This document shows, piece after piece, positions 1 to 8,400 of a stretch of DNA of 43,245 nucleotides. Both the position numbers and the translations under genes were made by a program. Source of the DNA: Synechococcales cyanobacterium S06 (GTDB taxonomy: Bacteria; Cyanobacteriota; Cyanobacteriia; Cyanobacteriales; JAABRE01); contig JAABRE010000044.1 in NCBI GenBank assembly GCA_011391125.1, forward strand, positions 1-43,245. Reading direction: 5' to 3'. Position 1 is the first letter of the stretch. The number at the start of each line of letters is the position of its first letter. Below the pieces are notes generated by a model, which saw only the letters and a list, made by a program, of their open reading frames with translations, searched no databases and was not told where the DNA came from.

Positions 1-973
1 TTCTTTAATCATGAAGCAGCAATTATCTATTTTATCCTTCATTATAATGAGGAATTACTATCGACTTAATTTTAGTTTCACTACATAAAATACACTACCA
101 GAAATTACAGACAGAGTTAATAATATTCTGAAAAATCAAGGTCTTGAACAATGGCGAGATGAAAAAACTAAAAAAGTTTTTGAAAAATTATTACTGTGGT
201 TTCACGCAGAAGAAAAACTTGCACAAGAATTATTTGGTGATCTCTATGAAAAACGTCATAAATTAAGAACTGATGAAGAAATTATTGCTGATATTAAATT
301 TAAACAAGATGTCTTAAATAATTCTAATGGTTATACAGAAGAAGAAATTTTAAATTTAGTTAATACTCCTAAAGATCAATTATTTACTTTACCCGAAAAT
401 TTATCATTAGAAGAATTACGGCAAATTTTTCAACAATATCAACAACAAAAAGAAGATAATAACAGTGAATTATTAACTGAAACTGAATCTATAGAAGAAA
501 CTGAAAAAACAGAACTTGATATAGATAACTTGTTAATTAGTTTAGGTATTAGTTCATTAGATGAATTAGAAAGAGCTAAATCTTTTTATCATAATACTTG
601 GATTGGTAATTGTTTAGGTTGTATTCCTAGTAATTATGATTATTATTCTGCTTTTCAATATGTTCAAGAAATTATCCAGAGAGCAAAAGAAAATATTTAC
701 TTATATTTAAGTAATCATCCTGACTATAATTGTGATAATTGGAATGAAGAATCTATTACGGTTATTAATGGAATTTACAAAAAAGATAGACCAATAAAAA
801 TTGTAGTTAGACCTTCAGATGGAGGACAAGTTATCATTTATTATCCAGAAGAATATCAAGCTTTAGAAAGTCCAGATACAGAATTATGGATTGATAATGA
901 TCAAATACAAAGAATTTTAACTCTTGGTCAAATTCTTAAATATACAGGAGTAAATCATATAAAAATCAAATAA
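1..973 (+). pseudogene. 3' end of sacsin/HSP90-ATPase-like large protein, 5' side broken
   Basis: An open frame runs from 89 to the stop at 973 with no good start codon. It contains the C-terminal block of large cyanobacterial proteins that carry a sacsin-type N-terminal ATP-binding domain. Recognisable parts are a helical, Glu/Lys/Gln-rich stretch and a terminal module with VVRPSDGGQVIIYYPEE and a segment close to ELWIDN. The same frame has a TAA at 86-88. Bases 1-66 read plausibly in a different frame, ending at a TAA at 67-69, so the gene is probably frameshifted or degraded near the window start. A product starting at TTG 530 is possible but would be only the terminal module. The family assignment rests on memory of the C-terminal motif; no ATPase domain lies within the window. 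Confidence 0.55.
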
Positions 974-1047
974 AAGAAAATTAGAGGTATATTACATTAT
1001 CCGCGCTTAATTTCTGCTTTTATTACATAAAAAAGGGATAAAAATAT

Positions 1048-1308
1048 ATGTCTGAAATTAAATTATTTGATGTGATTGCTTTATTAAAACCTATTCCTAA
1101 TCAGCGTTTAAGTTTAGTTGAACCAGAATATAATGACCTTGAATATTTACCAAAAGGTCAGATAGGAACAGTGGTAGAAATTAATCAGTTAAATGACCAA
1201 CTTTATTATTTGGTGGATTTTTCAGATAATCAAGGTTGTGAATATGCAATGGCCCGATTAATTGCCGATGAAATGCTTGTTTTACATGAAGAATTACAGC
1301 TTGTTTAA
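1048..1308 (+). CDS. DUF4926 domain protein
   Basis: Small 86-residue protein that fits the DUF4926 family in length and pattern: an N-terminal FDVIALLKPIPN segment, a central GQIGTVVEI strand and a VDFSDNQG turn. The predicted fold is a small beta-barrel, and the molecular function is unknown. It starts at ATG 1048 after an A-rich leader with a weak purine-rich ribosome site. The HicA gene follows 21 bases downstream on the same strand, so the three small genes here are probably cotranscribed. DUF4926 genes often sit beside toxin-antitoxin genes in cyanobacteria, so a role in that context is possible but only inferred. Confidence 0.75.
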   Translation: MSEIKLFDVIALLKPIPNQRLSLVEPEYNDLEYLPKGQIGTVVEINQLNDQLYYLVDFSDNQGCEYAMARLIADEMLVLHEELQLV

Positions 1309-1329
1309 AATTAAGGAACTTTATATTTT

Positions 1330-1584
1330 ATGAATAAAAAGAAACTTTTAGCTAAAATAGTAGGAGGAACTAAAAATGTTAAATTTAATGAATTTGATAC
1401 CTTAATTAAAGCTTTTGGTTTTGAATCAGTAAGAATCAATGGTAGTCATCATATTTATAATCGAGATGATATTCCAGAAATTATTAATATTCAAAATCGC
1501 AAAGGTGAAGTTTCACCCTATCAAGTTAAACAATTTTTAGCTTTAATTGAACAATATAATTTAAGATTAAATGAGAATGAATAA
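1330..1584 (+). CDS. hicA: HicA-family mRNA interferase toxin
   Basis: 84-residue HicA-like protein. HicA toxins are small double-stranded-RNA-binding-fold ribonucleases that cleave mRNA and are neutralised by HicB. The expected features are visible: a region for pairing a Phe-Gly turn with a basic strand (KAFGFESVRINGSHHIY), in which the conserved Gly-Ser-His carries the catalytic histidine (about residue 40), followed by a short strand and a C-terminal helix that packs with HicB. The ribosome site is an AAGGAA about 12 bases before ATG 1330. The hicB-like gene starts 2 bases after its stop codon, an ordinary toxin-first hicAB arrangement. Confidence 0.85.
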   Translation: MNKKKLLAKIVGGTKNVKFNEFDTLIKAFGFESVRINGSHHIYNRDDIPEIINIQNRKGEVSPYQVKQFLALIEQYNLRLNENE

Positions 1585-1586
1585 TT

Positions 1587-1808
1587 ATGAAAGACTATCA
1601 TATTAATATATTTTATAGTGAAGAAGATCAAGGTTATATTGCTGATATTCCTGATTTGAAATATTGTAGTGCTTTTGGTGAAACTCCACAAGAAGCCTTG
1701 CAAGAAGTATTAATCGCAAAAACTGCATGGTTAGAAGTAGCAAAAGAAAAAGGGAAACCAATTCCTTTACCAACATATACACCGATTATTTATCAAGTTG
1801 CTATTTAA
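1587..1808 (+). CDS. hicB: HicB-family antitoxin
   Basis: 73-residue antitoxin with the degraded RNase-H-like fold of HicB: the strand pair YHINIFYSEEDQGYIADIPD, the ALQEVLIAKTAWLEVAKEKG helix and a proline-rich tail (KPIPLPTY). There is no extra C-terminal DNA-binding domain, so autoregulation would depend on the complex or on the tail. It follows hicA by 2 bases and both frames are intact, so the pair is probably functional. Assignment is by family pattern. Confidence 0.85.
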   Translation: MKDYHINIFYSEEDQGYIADIPDLKYCSAFGETPQEALQEVLIAKTAWLEVAKEKGKPIPLPTYTPIIYQVAI

Positions 1809-1844
1809 TTTTCAATTAATCCTGCGACAATTTATCACTCCAAA

Positions 1845-1907
1845 GGTACGTCACACCGATAAGATAAAATATTTTTAATTATCTTAAAAATGTGACACAC
1901 CCTACAC
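1845..1907. repeat. Imperfect palindromic repeat (GTGACGCACC family)
   Basis: The left arm GGTACGTCACA and right arm TGTGACACACC flank an AT-rich centre. Related elements lie at 14548-14609 and 16981-17047, all intergenic. As RNA it would form a long hairpin after the hicAB genes. It is probably a dispersed non-coding repeat rather than a gene-specific site. Confidence 0.7.
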
Positions 1908-1932
1908 CTTGATTTTAAAGGAGGTTAAATAT

Positions 1933-2115
1933 TTGCCAACAACTGAACAAACATTGCGATGTTTTCAAATTTGTCAGAATCTTACTAAAATGTATTTATC
2001 TATAGATTTAGTAAGTCTTGATCACAGAACTGGAAATATTGTTATTATTGCAGTTCGCGAAACTGTTATTGAAATTTATCCGAATGGAAACTGGAGGTTT
2101 ATTAATGAAAAATGA
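1933..2115 (+). CDS. DUF6888-like small protein
   Basis: About 60 residues from a TTG start at 1933. That start is chosen because a strong AAAGGAGG ribosome site sits at 1917-1924, 8 bases upstream, and because the family normally begins at the sequence PTTEQ. The body has the family pattern of a helix with conserved cysteines (LRCFQICQNLTKMYLSIDLV) followed by strands ending in NGNWRF. An upstream TTG at 1909 would add 8 residues but has no ribosome site. Its last codons overlap the start of the next gene by 11 bases. These two families are usually paired in cyanobacteria; function is unknown and a toxin-antitoxin-like role is only a guess. Confidence 0.65.
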   Translation: MPTTEQTLRCFQICQNLTKMYLSIDLVSLDHRTGNIVIIAVRETVIEIYPNGNWRFINEK

Positions 2116-2296
2116 TTTTCAAACTATGACCATTAAACAGTTAAAAAAATATATTTTAGAACATCGAGAAGATCAAGAAGCCTTTACTATTTTTATGGAT
2201 AAAATTGAGGCTGAATCTTCTAATAAAATATATAATGCTAATGATATTGAGCAATTTTCTGACCTATTAAAACAGCATCAAAAATTAAGATCATAA
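2105..2296 (+). CDS. DUF6887-like small protein
   Basis: 63-residue protein from ATG 2105, which follows a GGAGG-like purine stretch (CTGGAGG at about 2090) inside the previous gene. It contains the family signature FQTMTIKQLKKYILEHREDQ, a helix, and an acidic C-terminal helix. An upstream in-frame start at 2018 would lie inside the preceding gene and lacks a ribosome site. Translational overlap with the DUF6888-like gene suggests a coupled pair. Function is unknown. Confidence 0.65.
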   Translation: MKNDFQTMTIKQLKKYILEHREDQEAFTIFMDKIEAESSNKIYNANDIEQFSDLLKQHQKLRS

Positions 2297-2300
2297 TTTT

Positions 2301-2366
2301 GTAGGGTGGGCAATTAGTTTGCGTTTTCTCTTAATAATTAAATTTTTTCAAATTGCCCACCTTATT
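2301..2366. repeat. Palindromic repeat (GTAGGGTGGGCAA family), possible bidirectional terminator
   Basis: GTAGGGTGGGCAATT at 2301-2315 pairs with AATTGCCCACCTTAT near 2350-2366. It lies between the convergent ends of the DUF6887-like gene and ubiA, so it may act as a two-way terminator. Relatives of the same family are at 15235-15297, 16229-16400 and 29261-29326. Confidence 0.7.
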
Positions 2367-2367
2367 A

Positions 2368-3246
2368 TTAATTATTAAACACTATTCCCGCTAATAAAAT
2401 AAAGCCAATGATCACATTTTCGCTGAAAATTTTGTTATAAATTGGCCTTGGTAAATCGGGTTTTTTAATCCGCACATATTGCCATAACCAACCAATGCTT
2501 GCTAATACCAATGCACCCCAAAATATGGCATTTAAGCTTAGTATAAAGCCCATATAAGCCATTAAAACACTTGTTAGGGCAAAAAAGAACCCCACAGCCT
2601 CTGCTGCGTATTTTCCGAAGAAAATTGCGCTAGATTTAACGCCGATTTTTAAGTCGTCTTCCCTGTCCGATAAGGCGTAAATTGTGTCAAACCCCAATGT
2701 CCAAAATACCGTTGCGCCCCATAACAACCAGGTGGCGATCGCCAAATTGCCTGTAACAGCAGTCCAACTGATCAAAACAGCAAAGCCCCAAGCGAGGGAA
2801 AGGACCAATTGAGGGAGGGGAAAAACCCTTTTAGCGAGAGGATAACAGATTATGAACGGGACAGCAGCCACAGAAAGGGCAAAACTGAGCGGTTTTAGAT
2901 AAATTGCCAAGATTAAAGCGCAAAAAAAGGAGATCGCCCCAATGACTAAACCAACCTTTACCGACAATGCTTTAGAAGCCAAGGGACGAGATTTGGTGCG
3001 TTCGACTTGGGGGTCAATGTCCCTGTCCCATAAATCATTGACGACACAACCGGCCGCCGAAGTAGCCAAAGAGCCTAAAATGATGACACCGACAAGGGGC
3101 AAGGGAGGTTTTCCTTCCGCCGCCAAAAAAACCGCCCATAAAGCAGGTATCATTAAGATTAGTCGGCCTGCGGGTTTATCCCAGCGCAAAAGACGTATAA
3201 TCGTTAACCAGGTGGGTTCGGAATTGAGGGAATTTTGAGTTACCAT
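2368..3246 (-). CDS. ubiA: 4-hydroxybenzoate polyprenyltransferase (plastoquinone pathway)
   Basis: 292-residue integral membrane prenyltransferase. In cyanobacteria this enzyme joins a solanesyl-type chain to 4-hydroxybenzoate, an early step of plastoquinone synthesis. The first aspartate-rich motif NDLWDRDID (N70, D71, D74, D78) and the second motif DREDD (residues 194-198) are complete; they bind Mg-diphosphate. Hydrophobic segments consistent with eight or nine membrane helices fill the rest, and the length matches the family. It diverges from ppx across a 119-base gap and converges on the DUF6887-like gene. Confidence 0.93.
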   Translation of the reverse strand: MVTQNSLNSEPTWLTIIRLLRWDKPAGRLILMIPALWAVFLAAEGKPPLPLVGVIILGSLATSAAGCVVNDLWDRDIDPQVERTKSRPLASKALSVKVGLVIGAISFFCALILAIYLKPLSFALSVAAVPFIICYPLAKRVFPLPQLVLSLAWGFAVLISWTAVTGNLAIATWLLWGATVFWTLGFDTIYALSDREDDLKIGVKSSAIFFGKYAAEAVGFFFALTSVLMAYMGFILSLNAIFWGALVLASIGWLWQYVRIKKPDLPRPIYNKIFSENVIIGFILLAGIVFNN

Positions 3247-3297
3247 TGTTAAATATAATTAAGCGAAAAAAGTGTAATATTTTAATTACTTAAAAGT

Positions 3298-3335
3298 TCG
3301 TTGTTGCCCAAAGCTCGCACTTTGTGCAACAACGA
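3298..3335. repeat. Hairpin in the ubiA-ppx divergent promoter region
   Basis: TCGTTGTTGC (3298-3307) pairs exactly with GCAACAACGA (3326-3335) around an 18-base loop. It lies in the 119-base gap from which ubiA and ppx diverge. It resembles the GTTGTTGC...GCAAC repeats at 11531-11595 and in the MITE copies, so it is probably a decayed dispersed element rather than a specific operator. Confidence 0.6.
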
Positions 3336-3365
3336 GCGCAACCATAATTAATCATAGAAAAAAAG

Positions 3366-4964
3366 ATGACAAATAACAATCATAAACCAATTTTAGCGGC
3401 CATTGATATTGGTACAAATTCCATCCACATGGTAGTAGTTAAAATTGAGCCTTCTTTACCGTCATTTAGTATTATTGCGACTGAAAAGGATACCGTTAGA
3501 CTAGGAGAAAGAGACGAAAAAACAGGTAATTTAACCGAAATCGCTATGGGAAAGTCAATTGAGGCTCTTAAGAGATGTCAAGACTTAGCTATCAGTTTAA
3601 AAGCGGATCATATTATCACAGTGGCGACCAGTGCAACAAGAGAAGCGCCTAATGGTCAAATATTTTTACATCGAATCCATGAAGAATTAGGACTAACCGT
3701 CGATTTAATATCAGGACAAGAAGAAGCAAGGAGAATTTATTTAGGGGTTTTATCGGGAATAAATTTTAATCAAATTCCCCATATAATTATAGATATTGGT
3801 GGAGGATCAACGGAATTAATCCTTGCGGATAATCAAGAACCTCGATTTTTAAGTAGTACGAAAATTGGAGCAGTTAGGTTAACTAAGGAATTTATTTCTA
3901 GTGACCCAATTAATCGCCTAGAATATGAATATTTAAAAGCCTATATTCGGGGTATGTTGGAACGTTCAGTGGAACAATTACAAGCAGTACTTTTAGCTGG
4001 AGAAAATCCTGTAATGGTTGGTACATCAGGAACAATTGAAACTTTAGCTACTATTATTGCTTTCCAGAAACAGGGAACAATTCCTAACCCTTTACACCAA
4101 TATAAATTTAGTTATCAGGAGGTAAAAGACACAGTAAAAAAACTTTCTTCCCTTAATTATCCCCAACGTTGTTTGATACCAGGAATGTCAGAAAAACGCG
4201 CTGAAATTATCTTAGCAGGAGCAATGGTTTTACGGGAAACTATGTCAATGTTAAATTTAAATTCTATTACTATCTGTGAAAGGTCATTAAGAGAAGGAAT
4301 GATCGTCGATTGGATGTTAACCCATGGTTTTATTGAAGATAGATTACGTTATCAAGCTCAAGTAAGGGAACGCAATATAATAACAATTGCTCAAAAATAT
4401 CAGGTAGATTTTGAATATAGCACGAGAATTGCCCAATTTGCCCTCAGTATTTTTGACCAAACTAAAGGTTATTTACATTTTTGGGGAAGTCAAGAACGAG
4501 AATTATTGTGGGCAGCATCAATATTACATAATTGTGGTTTATATGTTTCCCATTCGGCCCATCATAAACACTCTTATTACTTAATTCGTAACGGAGAATT
4601 ATTAGGTTTTACGGAAACAGAAATTGAAATAATGGCGAATATTGCGCGTTATCATCGTAAAAGTCGACCGAAGAAAAAACATAAAAATTATGCGATTTTA
4701 ACGGAGCAAATTCATCAAAAACAAGTTAACCAATTAAGTGCAATTTTGCGTTTAGCAGTTGCTTTAGATCGACGACAAATCGGTGCAATTAGTCAGGTTA
4801 TTTGTGATTTTAATGCCACAAATAGGGAGTTAATTATGTCTTTAATTCCTACTAATCAAGATGATGATTGCAATTTAGAATTATGGAGTTTAAATTACAA
4901 AAAAGACATTTTTGAAGAAGAATTTAACCTGAAAATTATCGCCAAATTAACCACTAAAAACTAA
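3366..4964 (+). CDS. ppx: Ppx/GppA exopolyphosphatase with C-terminal HD domain
   Basis: 532 residues, the usual length for bacterial Ppx. The enzyme removes terminal phosphates from polyphosphate (and, in GppA, from pppGpp). The ASKHA-fold phosphate loops are visible: DIGTNSIHM (residues 14-22) and DIGGGSTEL (143-151), with the catalytic glutamate in GQEEAR (about E120). The second half carries an HD-like helical domain with the His-rich stretch HNCGLYVSHSAHHKHSYY and the ARYHRKS helix. The start is ATG 3366 after a weak ribosome site. The SRPBCC gene starts 7 bases downstream, probably in one operon. Confidence 0.92.
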   Translation: MTNNNHKPILAAIDIGTNSIHMVVVKIEPSLPSFSIIATEKDTVRLGERDEKTGNLTEIAMGKSIEALKRCQDLAISLKADHIITVATSATREAPNGQIFLHRIHEELGLTVDLISGQEEARRIYLGVLSGINFNQIPHIIIDIGGGSTELILADNQEPRFLSSTKIGAVRLTKEFISSDPINRLEYEYLKAYIRGMLERSVEQLQAVLLAGENPVMVGTSGTIETLATIIAFQKQGTIPNPLHQYKFSYQEVKDTVKKLSSLNYPQRCLIPGMSEKRAEIILAGAMVLRETMSMLNLNSITICERSLREGMIVDWMLTHGFIEDRLRYQAQVRERNIITIAQKYQVDFEYSTRIAQFALSIFDQTKGYLHFWGSQERELLWAASILHNCGLYVSHSAHHKHSYYLIRNGELLGFTETEIEIMANIARYHRKSRPKKKHKNYAILTEQIHQKQVNQLSAILRLAVALDRRQIGAISQVICDFNATNRELIMSLIPTNQDDDCNLELWSLNYKKDIFEEEFNLKIIAKLTTKN

Positions 4965-4971
4965 GAAAATT

Positions 4972-5418
4972 ATGCTTAACTTTGACTATTCAAGTATTAT
5001 TAATGCGACCGTGGAAACTGTTTGGAAATTCCACGAAAGAAAGGATATTTTAGATATTTTAACTCCTCCTTGGCAACCAGTTAAGGTAATTAAAAGAGAA
5101 GGAGGTTTAGGAATCGGTGCAATTACTGAATTTAGACTATTTTTAGGTCCTATTCCGGTGAAATGGATAGCATTTCATATCGAATGTGAAGAATATAAAT
5201 TTTTCACTGATAAACAAACAGAAGGACCTTTAAAATCCTGGTTACACCGTCATGAATTTACCTCCGAAAGTGATAGTAAAATGCGGTTAACTGACAGGAT
5301 AAAATACGAATTACCAGGAGGATTTTTGGCGGAATTTCTATTAGGTTGGTGGGTAAATTCTCGGTTACAGGAAATGTTTAAATATCGTCATCAAATCACG
5401 AAAGAAAATTGTGAGTAA
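4972..5418 (+). CDS. SRPBCC (START-like) family protein
   Basis: 148 residues with the opening pattern of the polyketide-cyclase/coenzyme-Q-binding START superfamily: SSIINATVETVWKFHERKDILDILTPPW, then alternating beta-strands and a long C-terminal helix (AEFLLGWWVNSRLQEMFKYR). These proteins form a helix-grip cavity that binds hydrophobic ligands. The ligand is unknown. The gene sits 7 bases after ppx in the same direction and converges on the restriction-modification gene. A related cyanobacterial family is often annotated as a cyclase/dehydrase. Confidence 0.8.
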   Translation: MLNFDYSSIINATVETVWKFHERKDILDILTPPWQPVKVIKREGGLGIGAITEFRLFLGPIPVKWIAFHIECEEYKFFTDKQTEGPLKSWLHRHEFTSESDSKMRLTDRIKYELPGGFLAEFLLGWWVNSRLQEMFKYRHQITKENCE

Positions 5419-5439
5419 TACGAAAAAATTAAAGATAAA

Positions 5440-8400
5440 TCAAGTATTTTCGATCAGGTTAATTTCTTCTTCTGTTAACCCGTATAATTCATAAACCAAT
5501 AAGTCTATTTTCCTCTCTAATTCACTGGTATTTCTATTAGGATTAAAAGTTATTCTTTGAGTAACTTTTTGACAAATTATCGAGGCTAAATTTTGATTAA
5601 TAACTTTAGGTAAAGGAAAATTATTAATGTCATAAACAAGTATTTTCGGAAAACTTCCTTTAGTTGCTTTTGGTGAAGAATTAAAGTGATAAAATGTAGC
5701 AAATTTTGAGTTTAATATTCCTAATAAACATTCAAGGGATAAAATTTGTTGCTCAGGTTTAATAATATTAATGATTGCGGGATCATTATATAATTCTTCT
5801 GTGGTTAAAGCAGCAAAAATGCTAGGATTAGTAATTTCTCTAACCAATATTCTTTTACCAATAAAATATTTAGGTTGTCTAGGATTCGCTATTTGATCAC
5901 AATAATTCAGATACTCTTTACCATTCCATTTTACCTGATATTTTGTCACATCTTCCCCGTATAACCAAGGTTTATAATTATCATTTAACTTTTTATTAGA
6001 GTGGAAAATGCGATTTTTAATAATTTCTTCACTTTGATTTTTGTATTTGTCATAAGCAATCAATCCTTGACTTATTTCTGAGAATAAGTTACTTAAAGGT
6101 TGGGAATTAATTTTAATTTTAGTAATCAAATTAAGGACATCTTTTTTGAGTTTAAATAATAAGCTCCAATTTTGATTATTTTCAATGACTAAATCTTTTT
6201 CAATGTATAATAAATATCGAGAAATTAACTCTTGAAAATTTGTTATTTTATCTGTATTTTTGTAATATAAACCTTGACCATTTTTGCTTTTTATCAGATT
6301 AATAATAACATTTCTAATAGTAGCTTCTGAGAAAATATTTATATCTGTACAATCCAAAATTTCCTCAAAATTCCAGTTCTTAAATAATTCTAGTCGATAA
6401 TTTTGAGCAAAAACATTAAACAAAATCGAATTAGGAATTATATAGGAAAGTCGGCCAAATTTTCCCAGTAAGGAATGAGCTTTATTAATAAACCAATAAT
6501 AAATTTCAAAATCGGGGACTTTTCCTTCATTAATTATTAAAAAATCACGCTCTTTTTTTGTTAATGAAACTCCATAAGGTGGATTACCAATTATCACATC
6601 AAAACCGACAAAATTACCTTCATCATCTAACACTTCAGGAAACTCGAACCTCCATTCAAAAGCTTTTTGATAAATTGTTCCTGTCTCGATTTCTTCTAAT
6701 TCATTTTTTAGTTTATCAATCTCATTATTGAGTTTATTAATCTGTTTTTCCCTTTGTTTTTTCTCAGTTTTTGTCTCCTCAAATAAACTAATTTGATTCT
6801 CTAAATTATACAATTCACCTGCTAATTTTCTTAGTTTAGTTTTTTTAGGGTTACTTTCAGCTAAAGTATCTTTAAATGTCCATTTAAGATTATTAATTAA
6901 CCTAAGTAATTCCCTTTTTTCCTGTTTATTAGTAGTGTTTTTGTATGTTTTAACCGCATTTTTATAGCTTGCAAGATTTGATTGACTCTCTTTTAAAACC
7001 TTTTTTAAGTCAGAATCTAACTTGAATTTGCTGATTAATGAGTTACCACACTTAATATTAATGTCAATATTTGGTAAAGTTTGTAACATGATTCCCTCAC
7101 CCTGTGGGAGAGTGGCTGGGGGTGAGGGCAACATTCTCCCCTCACCCTGTGGGAGAGTGGCTGGGGGTGAGGGCAACATTCTCCCCTCACCCTGTGGGAG
7201 AGGGGCTGGGGGTGAGGGCAACATTCTCCCCTCACCCTGTGGGAGAGGGATATAATAAGCATTTTTTAGCAGTTCAATCCACAATCTTAATCGGCAAATT
7301 TTGACCGAATTCGGGTTAATATCCACCCCAAATAAACAGTTTTCAATAATATGTTGTTTCTCATGAAATAAGGTTTCTTGTATTCTTTGACTTTCCTTAC
7401 TTTGCGGATTATATTGAAACAAATCTCCATCATCATCGGTAATAATTAATTCATCGTTTACTACCTCAATGTCATAATCCCTTAAAGTTTTACCCTCCTT
7501 ATCTAACAGGATTTTTAACTCGCTTTTTATGGCAATTATTTCGTTTAAAGCAGAAACTAAAAAGTGACCTGAACCCACAGCTGGATCACAAATTTTGATA
7601 CTATTAATAATAGAATTAGCTTCTTTTTTGTCAGTAATTTGGTCATATAATTGGCTTAAATTTTCGCAATTCCAACCCTTAATTTCATTAAATTTGTGCA
7701 AAATTGCACGGTGAATTGTCTCTCGACACATATACATTGTAATGAAACTTGGGGTAAAAAACGAGCCATCTTGATAACCATTAATCTTCTCAAAAATTAA
7801 CCCCAAAACTGACGCATTAATTAAGGTTTTATTGTCTTCTTTTATAACCCCCCCTAACCCCCCCTTGACAAGGGGGGGAATGTCACCAAAATCATAACGA
7901 TTCAAAAACTCAAATAAATAGGACAATGAATTAATATTCCCGGTGCGTTTTTTGCCGTTTCTATCCTTTAAAACTGTGGCCGAAAATAGGGATATTTTCT
8001 CTTCAGATAAGTTACTAATGACAATAGTTTTATTCTCAATGTCAGATACTTCAAATAAACTACTGTTTAAATAGGGAATATAAGCAAAATTTCCCCTAAT
8101 ATCTTCATCTCTGTCACTATTTTTAACTGCTAAAATGCGGAAAAATAAGCTATTTAACTCTTGATAATTCCTAATTTTTTCAAGATTTAAAAATGAGTAT
8201 GTAAAGATGTTATTGTCTCTACAATTATAGTTAATTAATTGGGATTCTAATAATTTTAAAAACAAGATTCTATTAACCCAAGTTATCACTAATTCTAAAC
8301 CAAGATTAAATAATTGTTCCTCCTCAGTTTCTCCATATTCTTGGGCATTTTCTATGTTATGAAGTTTACTTAAACTCTTAAGTTGGGTAATGACATTTTC

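Noticed and set aside
2942-3238. Plus-strand ORF antisense to ubiA
   Set aside because: It is a shadow of a well-supported ubiA gene and has no ribosome site or family pattern.
7022-7304. Several overlapping small ORFs on both strands inside the restriction-modification gene
   Set aside because: They are shadow frames created by the 45-base tandem repeat; the long minus-strand gene explains the region.
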